NCBI GenBank assembly: GCA_030749225.1
Contig: JASMKO010000025.1
Coordinates: 1-64,000, forward strand
Direction of reading: 5' to 3'
DNA: 64,000 nt
DNA from: Verrucomicrobiota bacterium
Lineage (GTDB): Bacteria; Verrucomicrobiota; Verrucomicrobiia; Limisphaerales; UBA1096
Both the position numbers and the translations under genes were made by a program. Positions 43,823 to 53,385 of this stretch are shown here, piece after piece. The stretch's first letter is position 1, and every line of letters starts with the position of its first letter. The notes beneath the pieces were generated by a model. The model was not told the origin of the DNA, did no database searches, and saw only the letters and a list, made by a program, of their open reading frames with translations.

Positions 43823-46800
43823 ATGGCACAACATAGCAACCCGCTGAAGTCATTTGCCGCCACCCGCCTCCCTTGGGCTGTTGCCCTGGGCGCTGGGGTG
43901 CTGTACCTGCTCACGCTCCATTCGTGGATCAGCTTCGCGAGCCTGACAGCCATATCGGACGTCGGAGGGTGGACCGGCGAGGCACCCTTTGAGGCCCCGC
44001 TGCTTTATCTGCTCACCCTGCCGCTAAAACCGCTGCCGGCTTCCGCAGTGCCGATGGCGATGAACACCTTAGCCGCGCTGTTCGGGGCGCTGACGCTGGC
44101 GGTGTTGGTGCGCTCCGTGGTGCTGCTCCCACACGACCGCACCAAGGAGCAACGGCAACGCGAACAGACTGCCCACTCGCTTTTGAGCATGCCGTGCAAC
44201 TGGGTGCCCGCCCTGTTTGCCGCATTGGTGTGCGGGCTACAGTTGAGTTTCTGGCAGCACGCCACCGCCGGCACGGGCGAGATGCTCAACGTGCTGCTGT
44301 TCGCCTACGTCATCCGCTGCCTGCTCGAATACCGTATCGAGCATAAGACCCAATGGCTCACCCGCGCAGTGCTCGTCTACGCGATCGGCATCACGAACAA
44401 CTGGGGCATGATCGGATTCCTGCCGCTGTTCGTCGTGGCGCTGCTCTGGACGGCCCGCATGCGATTATTCCAGGAGGGCCTGCCGCTGAAACTGGCGCTA
44501 AACGGCCTGGCTGGCATGTCACTCTATCTGCTGCTGCCGCTGGCCGCCGTGCTCACCGGCAGCGGGGAGAGTTTCACTGACGTATTGATGGCGAACCTTG
44601 GCCGGCAAAAATCGTTCGTAATGAACCTGTTCAGCCAGCGGCTGATGGTGCTGGTGATGGCCTCCACGGCAATCCTGCCACTGCTTCTGGTGAGCATCCG
44701 CTGGCCCGCGACATTTGGCGACACCAACGCCGCCGCCTCGGTCATCACGACCGGCCTGCTCCGGTTGGTGCATTTCCTGTTCCTGGCAGTTTGCATTTAT
44801 GTGGCATTCGACCACGTGGTCAGCCCGCGCAAACTGGTCAATCTACCGCAGATCACAGGGGTTGGCGCGCCGTTCCTAACGTTTTACTACCTCGGCGCGC
44901 TGAGCATCGGATATTTTCTGGGATACCTGCTGCTACTTTCCGGCAAAGAGGAGACCCGGCGATGGCGCAAGCCATCCGAATTGGCCAAGGCGCTGAACCG
45001 GGGGCTGCACTTCGGGCTGCAGATCGCGGCGGCGGGAGTCATCGCCGTGCTAGCCTGGCGGAACCTAGAACCGATGGTTGGTCACAACAAGAATGGCATC
45101 ACCAGTTCCTACACAAAATGGCTGGCCGCAAACCTGCCCGACGGAAAGGCCATCCTGTTCACCGACAACGACATGACCCCGCAAAGCCAACTCCTGCGGG
45201 CGGAATTGGCCCAGTCCGATGCCGGTGCGCAAACGTTGCTGGTGGAGACGCACCAGTTGGCCTCCCCCGATTATCAGATGCGCTTGGCCAAGCGCGATTC
45301 TGCCTGGCCGGAATTGTCCAGCGAGGTGGCCAGTTCCAAGCTTGTGGATGTATTCCTGATCCTCGACCAGTTACGAGCGGTCAGCGCCGACACCCCGATC
45401 TACTATCTGCACCCTAGCTTTGGCTACTTTCTTGAACAGTTTTACCTCAAACCGGAGAAGGGGATCTTCCGGTTGATGCCGTATCCCACCGAAACCGACT
45501 CGCTGAATAAACCGCCCCTGACCAGCGAGCAGGTCGCGACCGATGAGACCCTTGCAGATGACATTCTTGAACAATTTTATCTCAAGCCGGAGAAGGGGAT
45601 CTTCCTGAAACGCTTCGCAACGGTTGCCGAGCAAAGCAAATCTCTTTGGGAAAATAAGTTTCTCGATTCACTTGTCATCACGGGTTGGCTCTCCCGAAAC
45701 CTCAACCACAGGGGAGTGGACCTCGCCCGGAACAAACAGCCAAAAGCCGCTGAAACGCTTTTCCTAGCCGCCTGCAAACTTTACGAAGGCAGCCGAAATG
45801 GCAACATCATTGCCCAAGCCAACCTCCACGAAGTCAACTCCATGTCCGACTACGATTTTTATGAGGAGTTGGATCAACTGATCGAAGGGAACAAGTTGAT
45901 CGACATCGACGGTGACGGGAAGTTAAACAATAACGAAGTCGACTACTCTCTGAGAACATTCGGCCCCGTCGATGAATCGCACGCCTGTTTTCAACTCGGC
46001 CGGAATTTCGCGGAAAAGACAGAAATACGACAAGCCTACCACGAACTGACGCGCGCCGCCGAACGAGCTACCACGTTCCCGGACCCGGTCTTTTTCATCG
46101 CAGACATGTTTGTCTCGTACGGGCTGTTCGATAAGGCGAAACTTTTTATCGAGCGCCTCGAGACAATGAACAAGGCGAATCCGTTCATCCCTGACCAGCA
46201 GATCAAGCTGATCCGCCTCCAAGCCGGCATGATGCTGACCCGTTCCGGCTCCGTCGAGACCGAGAAATTCTTGATTGACCATTTGAAGCCGCACATGGAC
46301 ACCGTCCCAGGCCTCAACACCCTGCTGGAGTTTCACCTGGATCATGACCAGAACACGAAGGCGCTGGCGCTGCTCGACAACTGGCTCAAGGCGCATCCCA
46401 AGGACCTGGACAGGCTGAAGGTCAAGGGCAACCTGCTGACATGGTTGAAACGGCATAACGACGCGATCGAATTGTTCCAGTCAGCACTTCCGGAGTCCGA
46501 TTCACAGGAACAATCCAACTTGAAATCGTTGATCGCCGCGGCCTACACCGAGAAAGGCGACTACAAACTGGCGCTTGAAAATATCGATGACGCCATTGAC
46601 AGAACCGGCAAGCAAGGCTTCAAGTTCCAGAAAGCCGTGATCTACCAACGAATGAAAAGGCACAAAGATGCCATTTCACTTTTGTCTGAACTTCTTGAAA
46701 ACGGAACATACAACCGCGAAGTCTTGGCACATCGCGCCACCTCGTACATGGCAACGAAACAACACGATAACGCCAGGGAAGACTACCAAAAACTTCGCGA

Positions 46801-46987
46801 GTTTCATCCCGATGCCATCGGCATTTATTTGAACCTAGCCCAGATCGCCGAGGCGAAAGGTCAAGCGTTCGAAGCGCTCAAGAACTACGAACTTTACCTA
46901 AAATACGCCGATCCCGAATCCGCCCCGGCGGAGGAACTGCAGCACGTGCAAACGCGGGTGAAACAACTGCAGGGCGACGCACCTTGA
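43823..46987 (+). CDS. DUF2723 membrane protein with EF-hand and TPR repeats
   Basis: About 1054 residues from ATG 43823 (ATG 43787 also possible; neither has a clear ribosome site). The first half is polytopic (about ten segments; LYLLTLHSWISFASL, GWTGEAPFEAPLLYLLTLPLKPLP, TAGTGEMLNVLLFAYVIRCLL), like DUF2723/mannosyltransferase-type proteins. Residues about 694-705 are a perfect EF-hand loop, DIDGDGKLNNNE. The C-terminal 400 residues are TPR repeats (TEKGDYKLALENIDDAIDR, RMKRHKDAISLLSEL). A 13-residue segment LEQFYLKPEKGIF is present twice, 45 codons apart. It likely transfers sugars from a lipid carrier to proteins. A GT4 gene follows with overlap. Confidence 0.72.
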   Translation: MAQHSNPLKSFAATRLPWAVALGAGVLYLLTLHSWISFASLTAISDVGGWTGEAPFEAPLLYLLTLPLKPLPASAVPMAMNTLAALFGALTLAVLVRSVVLLPHDRTKEQRQREQTAHSLLSMPCNWVPALFAALVCGLQLSFWQHATAGTGEMLNVLLFAYVIRCLLEYRIEHKTQWLTRAVLVYAIGITNNWGMIGFLPLFVVALLWTARMRLFQEGLPLKLALNGLAGMSLYLLLPLAAVLTGSGESFTDVLMANLGRQKSFVMNLFSQRLMVLVMASTAILPLLLVSIRWPATFGDTNAAASVITTGLLRLVHFLFLAVCIYVAFDHVVSPRKLVNLPQITGVGAPFLTFYYLGALSIGYFLGYLLLLSGKEETRRWRKPSELAKALNRGLHFGLQIAAAGVIAVLAWRNLEPMVGHNKNGITSSYTKWLAANLPDGKAILFTDNDMTPQSQLLRAELAQSDAGAQTLLVETHQLASPDYQMRLAKRDSAWPELSSEVASSKLVDVFLILDQLRAVSADTPIYYLHPSFGYFLEQFYLKPEKGIFRLMPYPTETDSLNKPPLTSEQVATDETLADDILEQFYLKPEKGIFLKRFATVAEQSKSLWENKFLDSLVITGWLSRNLNHRGVDLARNKQPKAAETLFLAACKLYEGSRNGNIIAQANLHEVNSMSDYDFYEELDQLIEGNKLIDIDGDGKLNNNEVDYSLRTFGPVDESHACFQLGRNFAEKTEIRQAYHELTRAAERATTFPDPVFFIADMFVSYGLFDKAKLFIERLETMNKANPFIPDQQIKLIRLQAGMMLTRSGSVETEKFLIDHLKPHMDTVPGLNTLLEFHLDHDQNTKALALLDNWLKAHPKDLDRLKVKGNLLTWLKRHNDAIELFQSALPESDSQEQSNLKSLIAAAYTEKGDYKLALENIDDAIDRTGKQGFKFQKAVIYQRMKRHKDAISLLSELLENGTYNREVLAHRATSYMATKQHDNAREDYQKLREFHPDAIGIYLNLAQIAEAKGQAFEALKNYELYLKYADPESAPAEELQHVQTRVKQLQGDAP
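45431..45604 (+). repeat. Internal duplication of a 39-nt segment (copies 45431-45469 and 45566-45604)
   Basis: Both copies encode LEQFYLKPEKGIF and differ at three third-codon positions only. The spacing is 135 nt, in frame. Confidence 0.85.
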
Positions 46988-46992
46988 CGCCC

Positions 46993-48144
46993 ATGCGCGT
47001 GGCGCATGTCATCACCCGCCTCATCGTCGGCGGCGCACAGGAAAACACCGTCGCCACTGTCCTTGGCCTGCGCCAAAAGCCGGACATCGATGTCCGGCTC
47101 TACTGCGGCCCCACCGCCGGCCCGGAAGGCTCCCTCGAGCCACTCCTTGACAACATCGACGGCCTGTTTCACCTTGCCCACCATCTCATCCGGCCCGTCC
47201 GACCATGGAACGACTGGCGCGCCTACTGCGAGCTTCAACGCGCGTTCGAATCGTTCGAGCCGGACATAGTGCACACGCACAGTGGTAAAGCCGGCATCGT
47301 TGGGCGGCTTGCAGCCAGGCGCGCCGGGGTGCCGAAAATCGTTCACTCGATTCACGGCCCATCATTCGGTCCGTTTCAGGGCCGACTGGCAAACGCCCTG
47401 TTTCGCGGTGCTGAACGGTTCGCCGGGCGGAGGACCGACCACTTCGTCACGGTCGCCGATGCGATGCGCGACCAGTACCTTGCCGCTGGCATCGGCCAGG
47501 CGGACGACTACACCCGCATCCCCAGCGGCTTCGACCTTCAACCATTTCTCGTCGCAGAAAACTCAACAGCCAAGCGGGCGTCACTTGGCCTTGCGCCAGG
47601 CAACTTTGTCATCGGCAAGATCGCCCGACTGTTCGAGTTGAAAGGACACGACGACCTGTTCGCCATTGCCCCAAACTTGGCCAAGTGCATCCCCAACATC
47701 CGCTTCCTACTGGTCGGTGATGGCATTTGGCGCGAGCGGTTCGAGCGACTGGCCAAGCGGATTGGCTGCGAGAAAAACTTCGTCTTCACCGGCCTCGTGC
47801 CACCCGCTGAGATTCCGTCGCTCGTCGGCGTGATGGACGCGCTTGTGCACCTCTCCCGGCGCGAAGGCCTGCCGCGCGCCCTGCCCCAAGCCATGGCTGC
47901 CAGCAAACCGGTTGTGTCCTATGACTGCGACGGCGCGAGCGAAGTCTGTCTCGACGGCAAAACCGGCTATCTCATCAAGCCGGGCGACCAGGCCAAGCTG
48001 AAGGAGCGACTCGCCAAGTTGGCGGAAGATGCCGCGCTGCGAGCCTCGCTTGGCCAAGCCGGTCGGACGCTCGTGATGGAAGAGTTCACCGTCGAGCAAC
48101 TCGTCGAGCGGCAATACGCGCTGTACCAACGGCTGCTGGCCTAG
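46993..48144 (+). CDS. GT4-type glycosyltransferase
   Basis: About 383 residues from ATG 46993; the ORF track uses the TTG at 46984. MRVAHVITRLIVGGAQENT is the start of GT4-like family members, HTHSGKAGIVGRLAARRAGVPKIVHSIHG and IGKIARLFELKGHDDLFAIAP, FTGLVPPAEIPSLVG and SRREGLPRALPQAMAASKPVVSYDCDGASEV give the donor-binding GT-B signature (E-x7-E region). It probably builds a cell-surface glycan, perhaps with the DUF2723 protein. Exact palindrome 48048-48059 encodes SLGQAGR; a symmetric variant ACTTGGCCAAGT lies at 47675-47686. Confidence 0.9.
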   Translation: MRVAHVITRLIVGGAQENTVATVLGLRQKPDIDVRLYCGPTAGPEGSLEPLLDNIDGLFHLAHHLIRPVRPWNDWRAYCELQRAFESFEPDIVHTHSGKAGIVGRLAARRAGVPKIVHSIHGPSFGPFQGRLANALFRGAERFAGRRTDHFVTVADAMRDQYLAAGIGQADDYTRIPSGFDLQPFLVAENSTAKRASLGLAPGNFVIGKIARLFELKGHDDLFAIAPNLAKCIPNIRFLLVGDGIWRERFERLAKRIGCEKNFVFTGLVPPAEIPSLVGVMDALVHLSRREGLPRALPQAMAASKPVVSYDCDGASEVCLDGKTGYLIKPGDQAKLKERLAKLAEDAALRASLGQAGRTLVMEEFTVEQLVERQYALYQRLLA

Positions 48145-49538
48145 GCGAGAATAGAGCTAACGTGGCGAGCATCGCGCTTGGCAGGGCCAAGCCGGCCGTT
48201 GGCGCCCATGGCCCCGAGCATCGTGTTGTAGACGTCAAGTCCCTCGGCCCCGACGTCTATTATGCCGGACTTGAACCGGCCGTTGGCCCCGGTGATCGCG
48301 TGAAACACACCTGAAAGCTCGCGCTTGAAGTCGTTGTGACGGCCGTCGCCCGACTCGGTGGAGATGGTGATCATCGAATTCTCGAGTATCGACCGGCCGT
48401 TGGCATCCTGCTGCTCGTCGAGCCGGCGCAGGAAATATGCCACCTCACGCATCTTCATGTGGGCGTGAGCGCGCAGGGCGGTGTTCGTTTTCTTTTCGTT
48501 GAACTTGTGCCACCACTCGTGGCTGCACCCCTTGTCGGCGGTGGCGTTGTGCTGCGTGGCGTCGTCGAACTGGAAAACCTTACGACCGCCGTACTCATAG
48601 TCGCCGGTCAGCCGGATGCGCTCGCCGGCGGCGAGAAACGTCAGCGAGCCGAAGCGCACGCGATCCATTTGAATCGCCAGCGCGTACAAGTCGGCCATCA
48701 GGCGCCACTCGGTGGTGAGTTGATCAAGCGTGATGTCAATGCCCATGCCACCCGGGTCGGCTGGACCGCCGTGGGCGACCTTCGATCGTGGCGGTAGCGC
48801 TGGCGCGCCGGGGAATTTCTTTTTCATCTCGAACGCGCGCTGTTCAAACTCACGGATGCGCTCGAGATGTTCGGTGACGCGGGCCTTGGAGGCCGATCCC
48901 AACGGAGAGTTGGTGCCGGTGTAAAATCGGTATTGATTCACCACCGTGTCGAGCACGCTGCGCTTGAGCCGTTGTTGGCGGGCATCGCCACCGGTATCGA
49001 TCGCGACCGCGCCGAAGACGCGGTCAAACAGGTCGCGCGGCCGCTCCTGCATCGTCCCGGCGACCGTACCGTCGGCGTTGTAGCTGTGCACGTAGCGGCC
49101 CACGCGACTTCGGCGGAAATACGTCCCGCCAATCAACGTCGGCACCATGCCGGCGGGCATGCCGGCGGGATAAAATGTTTTGCGGACAACCTGGTCGATG
49201 GAAGGGCCGCCGGCCTTGGCCTCGCCCCCGGCCGGCATCGCTGTGAACGAGCCGGTCGCACCGTCGTAATGGGCGTTGATGCCGCTGACATCGCAACGCA
49301 CCTGGTCGACCTGACGCATGACGAGCAACTTGTCACGGAGCGGCTTGAGCGGCTCGAGCACACCGCCAAATCCCTCCGTTTGCAGCGGAGCCGGGATGCC
49401 CAATCCGAAGAAAACATTGAACGCCCGCACCGGGACCACCTTGGCCTTAGCGGCCAATGTCATTTCCTCCAGTAGCGGCAGGCCGATCGTGATGCTGCCC
49501 AGCCCCTTTAGCGCGGTTCGTCTGTTCATCCTGTTCAT
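48141..49538 (-). CDS. DUF1552 protein
   Basis: 465 residues (alternative ATG at 49529 gives MNRRTALKGLG). The N-terminus is Tat-like (NRRTALKGLGSITIGLPLLEEM). The order FNVFFGLGIPAPLQTEGFGG, LRDKLLVMRQVDQVRC, GGEAKAGGPSIDQVVRK, YVHSYNADG and HEWWHKFNEK is typical of DUF1552, a family of Planctomycetes/Verrucomicrobia exported proteins found with DUF1592 cytochrome-type proteins. Function unknown. The gene overlaps the DUF1592 stop by one base, so translation is coupled. Confidence 0.85.
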   Translation of the reverse strand: MNRMNRRTALKGLGSITIGLPLLEEMTLAAKAKVVPVRAFNVFFGLGIPAPLQTEGFGGVLEPLKPLRDKLLVMRQVDQVRCDVSGINAHYDGATGSFTAMPAGGEAKAGGPSIDQVVRKTFYPAGMPAGMVPTLIGGTYFRRSRVGRYVHSYNADGTVAGTMQERPRDLFDRVFGAVAIDTGGDARQQRLKRSVLDTVVNQYRFYTGTNSPLGSASKARVTEHLERIREFEQRAFEMKKKFPGAPALPPRSKVAHGGPADPGGMGIDITLDQLTTEWRLMADLYALAIQMDRVRFGSLTFLAAGERIRLTGDYEYGGRKVFQFDDATQHNATADKGCSHEWWHKFNEKKTNTALRAHAHMKMREVAYFLRRLDEQQDANGRSILENSMITISTESGDGRHNDFKRELSGVFHAITGANGRFKSGIIDVGAEGLDVYNTMLGAMGANGRLGPAKRDARHVSSILA

Positions 49539-52159
49539 CAGTTTGCCTCTGTTTGTATTTTTTGCACCAAATCGCTCTTGATGATGGCCCCCATCAGGCT
49601 AGCATAGGTTCCGCCCCTCTTCTGCGCCGCCTGATGAATCTTGTCAAGGGCGTGGGAATCGACTGGGCCAAGCGGACGGCCAAGCGCGAACTGGGCCACC
49701 TTCCACGTCAGGCTTTCCTGGACGCGATCACTGCCTGCAAGCAGGTTCATCAACTCGGTGGATGAACCATACGGCACCGGCTTGGCAGTACCAGGGAATA
49801 GAATTTCGCCGTCGTCGCGGAGTCGGTTTCCGTGCTCGTCCTTTTCATGAAACGCGCCTATGCCGTCGAACTTTTCCAGACCGAAAGCCAGCGGCTCAAA
49901 CTTGACATGACAAACGCCGCAGGTTTTGTCCTCGATACGCTCCTGCGCGATGTTGCGCTGGGTCAGGCCTGCCTTGGCCGCCACCGGCTCGGCGTTAAGC
50001 GCGGGCGGCGGGGATTTCACACCGCTGCGCAGGAGGTTGCGCAGCACGAACAGCCCACGCGTCACCATCGACGCCTCGTCACCCCCGATCGTCAGTACAC
50101 TGCCCTGCGTCAGCAGGCCGCCCCGCTCGGGGATGGACTTGAGGTCGTAGCGAGTCAACCCCTTACCCCGTACTGGCAGGCCGTAGAGCTTGGCCAAACG
50201 CGGCGTGGCGTAGGTGACCTTGGCATTGAGCAGGTCGGCCAGCGGGCGTTTTTGCTCCCATACCACGTCGTTGAAAAATGCGATCGTCTCAGCGCGCATG
50301 TCGCTGGCCAAACCGGCGTTCCATTGCGGGAATTTTTCCGGGCTGGGCTGCATATTGGCCAAGCGTCCGAGGTTGAGCCACTCATGGATGAACTCGGCGG
50401 AACGTCTGACTGCGCGCGGGTCGCCGAGCATCCGGGTGAGTTGCGCCTCCAGGCCGACTTCCTCAAAGAGCCGACCCTCCTCGGCCGCCTTAAGCAGTTC
50501 GGCATCGGGCGGCGCGCCCCAGAGAATGTAGCTCATTCGGGAGGCCAACTCGTATTCACCCGCCGGCCAGGCGGAGCCGTCGCCGCGCTGGTTCTCGACG
50601 CGGTACAGGAAGCGGGGCGACTGCAGCATCGCCTCGATGAGCAGTGACAAGGCTTCCTCAAACGTCCCCCCGGCGGCGGCGGTCGTAGTGGAGATCCCGC
50701 GAAACGCCGCCACCTCGTGCTCCTCGAGCGGCCCGCGCAACATCCATTTACCCATCTTGGCCACGAGATCGCGCATGATGTCATCAGTGAATCCCTGTTT
50801 CTTGGAGAAACGCAGCGCGAATTGCCGCACATTCATTTTGCCAACTATGATGCCAGCCAGCCTCGAGTAGGCCTCAACATGGTCGAGATCCACCGAGAGG
50901 TTGTAAGCGGTGTTGCTGAAACCGTCGGCCCGGATGTCCGGCGGCAGGGTTGCCTGCGCCTCCTTCGCGATGTTCACGCCGGTCAGGCTCCGCACGGTCT
51001 CGATGTATTCCGCCACCGTAAGCCGACGCACCCAGTTTTGCGCCGCGCGGCGGTCAAAAGTATGGGCCAGCGGATCGATCTCCTCTCCGGCCCAGACCGC
51101 GCCGTCGTCGATCCACTGACGGAATTTCTGCTTCTCGGCGGCACTCAATGGATCACGCTCATCCGGCATGTCGTCCTCCTCCACGACCTCCCACAACAGG
51201 CTTTCCGACGATTTGCCGGGGACGATCACGATCTCCTTTTTCGAGGTGGCGAATGCGGTCGATTTCTTGGACAAATCCAGTCGCCCCTTGTGGTTCACCG
51301 TGTCATGGCACTCAAGGCAGTGGCGCGACAGAAGCGGCGCAATTTCCCGCTCGAAGAATTGCTCCTTCGGCGACTGGGTTTGTTGCGCGAGTTGCGCGCC
51401 GATAGAGGGGGCGTCCACGCCGGCCCGAAAATGGGCGGTGACCTCCCCTGGCGAAAGGTCGCGACCGTAAATTGCCACGAGATGAAACGTCCCCAGCCAA
51501 GGCCGATCCTTCGACAGCTCGTTGGCCAGCGCCAGACGGTAATTGGCGTTCCAGTTGCTCGTCGCGCCGGCGATGCGCTTCTCGACCCGCAATTTGCCGT
51601 TGAGGAAAAGGCGCGCCTGTCCGCCGCGGTTGCGAGTGTAGACGATGTGTATCAGCTTGGTGGTTAAGCTGCGCTTGGGGCCGCCCAGCGACGGGGCACC
51701 ATTCCCGCTGGTCTTGGTGGTGCGCAGCCGGACGTCGATCGTGTCGCCCTCCTGGCCAAGAGTGAAGTTGCGCTCGGAAGTGTTGCCGGACAGCGTGACG
51801 ATCCGCGCCGGGCCATCCTGTCGCGTGTTGGCCGGGCGCACCCACGCCTCAAGGGTGATCTCGCCGGAACGGCGCACGGCGTTGAACAGCTTGGCCGCCG
51901 GCTTGCCGGAGCGGATGAGCGCCGGGCCGCGCAACTCGAGAGTGCCCTCGGAACGGCGCACATTATTGGAACTCTCGATTTCCAGGTCCAGCGGCGGATC
52001 GGCACCGGAGCGATCCTTGATAACATTACCCTTGGCCAAGCGGAAATCGTACAGCACCACCAAGCCGTCACCACTTCTTTCCGTGGCAAACGCACCGACC
52101 GCCTTGGCCAAACCCGCCAAGGCAAAACAGGCGGCTAATCGGCAGCAAATAGCGTTCAT
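49538..52159 (-). CDS. DUF1592/DUF1588 exported protein with LamG and cytochrome c-like domains
   Basis: 873 residues. Signal peptide at the start, then a LamG-like region (about 40-250; EITLEAWVRP, ARLFLNGKL), a planctomycete cytochrome-like domain with the CLECH heme motif (about residues 285-350), then DUF1587 (RRLTVAEYIETVRSLTG), DUF1592 (EALSLLIEAMLQSPRFLYRVEN), DUF1588 (GGLLTQGSVLTIGG) and DUF1585 (SLTWKVAQFALGRPL) modules. A second CxxCH motif (CGVCH) is present near residue 760. The pair with DUF1552 recurs in PVC genomes; a role in electron transfer is inferred from the heme motifs. Confidence 0.87.
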   Translation of the reverse strand: MNAICCRLAACFALAGLAKAVGAFATERSGDGLVVLYDFRLAKGNVIKDRSGADPPLDLEIESSNNVRRSEGTLELRGPALIRSGKPAAKLFNAVRRSGEITLEAWVRPANTRQDGPARIVTLSGNTSERNFTLGQEGDTIDVRLRTTKTSGNGAPSLGGPKRSLTTKLIHIVYTRNRGGQARLFLNGKLRVEKRIAGATSNWNANYRLALANELSKDRPWLGTFHLVAIYGRDLSPGEVTAHFRAGVDAPSIGAQLAQQTQSPKEQFFEREIAPLLSRHCLECHDTVNHKGRLDLSKKSTAFATSKKEIVIVPGKSSESLLWEVVEEDDMPDERDPLSAAEKQKFRQWIDDGAVWAGEEIDPLAHTFDRRAAQNWVRRLTVAEYIETVRSLTGVNIAKEAQATLPPDIRADGFSNTAYNLSVDLDHVEAYSRLAGIIVGKMNVRQFALRFSKKQGFTDDIMRDLVAKMGKWMLRGPLEEHEVAAFRGISTTTAAAGGTFEEALSLLIEAMLQSPRFLYRVENQRGDGSAWPAGEYELASRMSYILWGAPPDAELLKAAEEGRLFEEVGLEAQLTRMLGDPRAVRRSAEFIHEWLNLGRLANMQPSPEKFPQWNAGLASDMRAETIAFFNDVVWEQKRPLADLLNAKVTYATPRLAKLYGLPVRGKGLTRYDLKSIPERGGLLTQGSVLTIGGDEASMVTRGLFVLRNLLRSGVKSPPPALNAEPVAAKAGLTQRNIAQERIEDKTCGVCHVKFEPLAFGLEKFDGIGAFHEKDEHGNRLRDDGEILFPGTAKPVPYGSSTELMNLLAGSDRVQESLTWKVAQFALGRPLGPVDSHALDKIHQAAQKRGGTYASLMGAIIKSDLVQKIQTEAN

Positions 52160-52366
52160 ACGTCAGGATTGTTTGGATGCCCCCCGGGCTATTCGATCTT
52201 TTTTGGTCGGCGAAGCCTGTCCCAGCACGGGCGTTGAAACAAGATATTCCTGCAGCCCGACAGTAAGCCTTTCCTCCAACCCGCGGTTTCGCTATCATCA
52301 CCGCTTGGTCTGGCGTCGTTGCCATGGTTCCCGGTTCGAAAACGAGTGTGGCACCGTAGCGAGCAC

Positions 52367-53215
52367 ATGCAATTAACCATCGTCATCCTGTTACTGCTCG
52401 TCCTTTTGGCGTCGTTGATTCTGTCCATTCTCCTCCTGTTGGATCGGCGCAGAAACAAAGGCGCGCACTTGAGCTTTGCGGATGGCACCGGCGACTCGAC
52501 ACCAAGCCCCGACTCGGAGGAGTCATCGGTCACGGTTCATGAAGCCTGCAAGACAGGGAACATGAGAGAGTTGAACCAATGGCTATCGCTGGGCACAGAC
52601 CTGAATAAGAAAGATGAAGACGGGTACGCCCCGCTGCATCATGCCTGTGAGAATGGACACGAGGACATGGTGCAAAAACTCCTCGAGAACAAGGCCAAGG
52701 TCAACCTCTTGACGACCACCTCACTATTAAGCCCGATGGCCTGCCTCGTAATCGGCAGACTCGACGATAAGCTCACCGAGCCGGAATTGATCAAGATCAT
52801 CGGCATCCTCCGGAAAGCTGGAGGCGACATCAACCCCACCACGGAGGAGGCCGTGCCTCCCGTCAAGGCGGTCATCACGCGAGGCAACCTGGAGCTGCTG
52901 GATTTCTTCATGTCGATACACGTGCACATTTTCGTCGTGGACAGCGACAAGCGAACCATGCTGCATCACGCCGCGCTCAACCCGAACGAGAAATCCCTAG
53001 CGATCACGGAGTTTCTCGTCGAGAGAGGTCTAGAGGTCAACGCACAGGACAGCGACGGGAACACTCCCCTGCACCTGGCCCTTTCTCCATTCCAGCAGGA
53101 TGTGGCCAAATACCTGATCGATTCAGGCGCCGACGCCGAAATCAAAAACTGGAAGGGCATCAGTCCACATACGATGGTTCAACAGGACCTCATTAATTTC
53201 CTGAACCACTCTTGA
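52367..53215 (+). CDS. Membrane-anchored ankyrin-repeat protein
   Basis: About 282 residues from ATG 52367; the ORF track uses a TTG upstream. One N-terminal membrane anchor (MQLTIVILLLLVLLASLILSILLLLDRR), then ankyrin repeats (VHEACKTGNMRELNQWL, YAPLHHACENGHEDMVQKLLENKAKVN, TMLHHAALNPNEKSLAITEFLVERGLEVN, TPLHLALSPFQQDVAKYLIDSGADAEIKN). The repeats face the cytoplasm or periplasm; partner unknown. Unrelated in sequence detail to the ankyrin lipoprotein at 10657. Confidence 0.8.
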   Translation: MQLTIVILLLLVLLASLILSILLLLDRRRNKGAHLSFADGTGDSTPSPDSEESSVTVHEACKTGNMRELNQWLSLGTDLNKKDEDGYAPLHHACENGHEDMVQKLLENKAKVNLLTTTSLLSPMACLVIGRLDDKLTEPELIKIIGILRKAGGDINPTTEEAVPPVKAVITRGNLELLDFFMSIHVHIFVVDSDKRTMLHHAALNPNEKSLAITEFLVERGLEVNAQDSDGNTPLHLALSPFQQDVAKYLIDSGADAEIKNWKGISPHTMVQQDLINFLNHS

Positions 53216-53230
53216 ACGTGAAGAAGAAAA

Positions 53231-53306
53231 TGGTGGAGCCGACTGGTCTCGAACCAGCGACCCCCACAATGCCATTGTGGTGCTCTACCAACTGAGCTAC
53301 GACCCC
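53231..53306 (-). tRNA. tRNA-Ala(GGC)
   Basis: Minus-strand 76-nt cloverleaf. Acceptor stem GGGGTCG/CGGCTCC, with a G-T pair at position 3:70, the alanine identity element. D arm GCTC-AGTTGGTA-GAGC, anticodon stem CCACA with loop ATGGCAT (anticodon GGC), T arm GCTGG-TTCGAGA-CCAGT, discriminator A, and encoded CCA. Confidence 0.95.
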
Positions 53307-53385
53307 ACCAGAGGTGGCGGAATTGTATGGATCAACAATTGACCGTCAACCGATTTTTCAAGACCGAAAAAAACTAAACCATATC

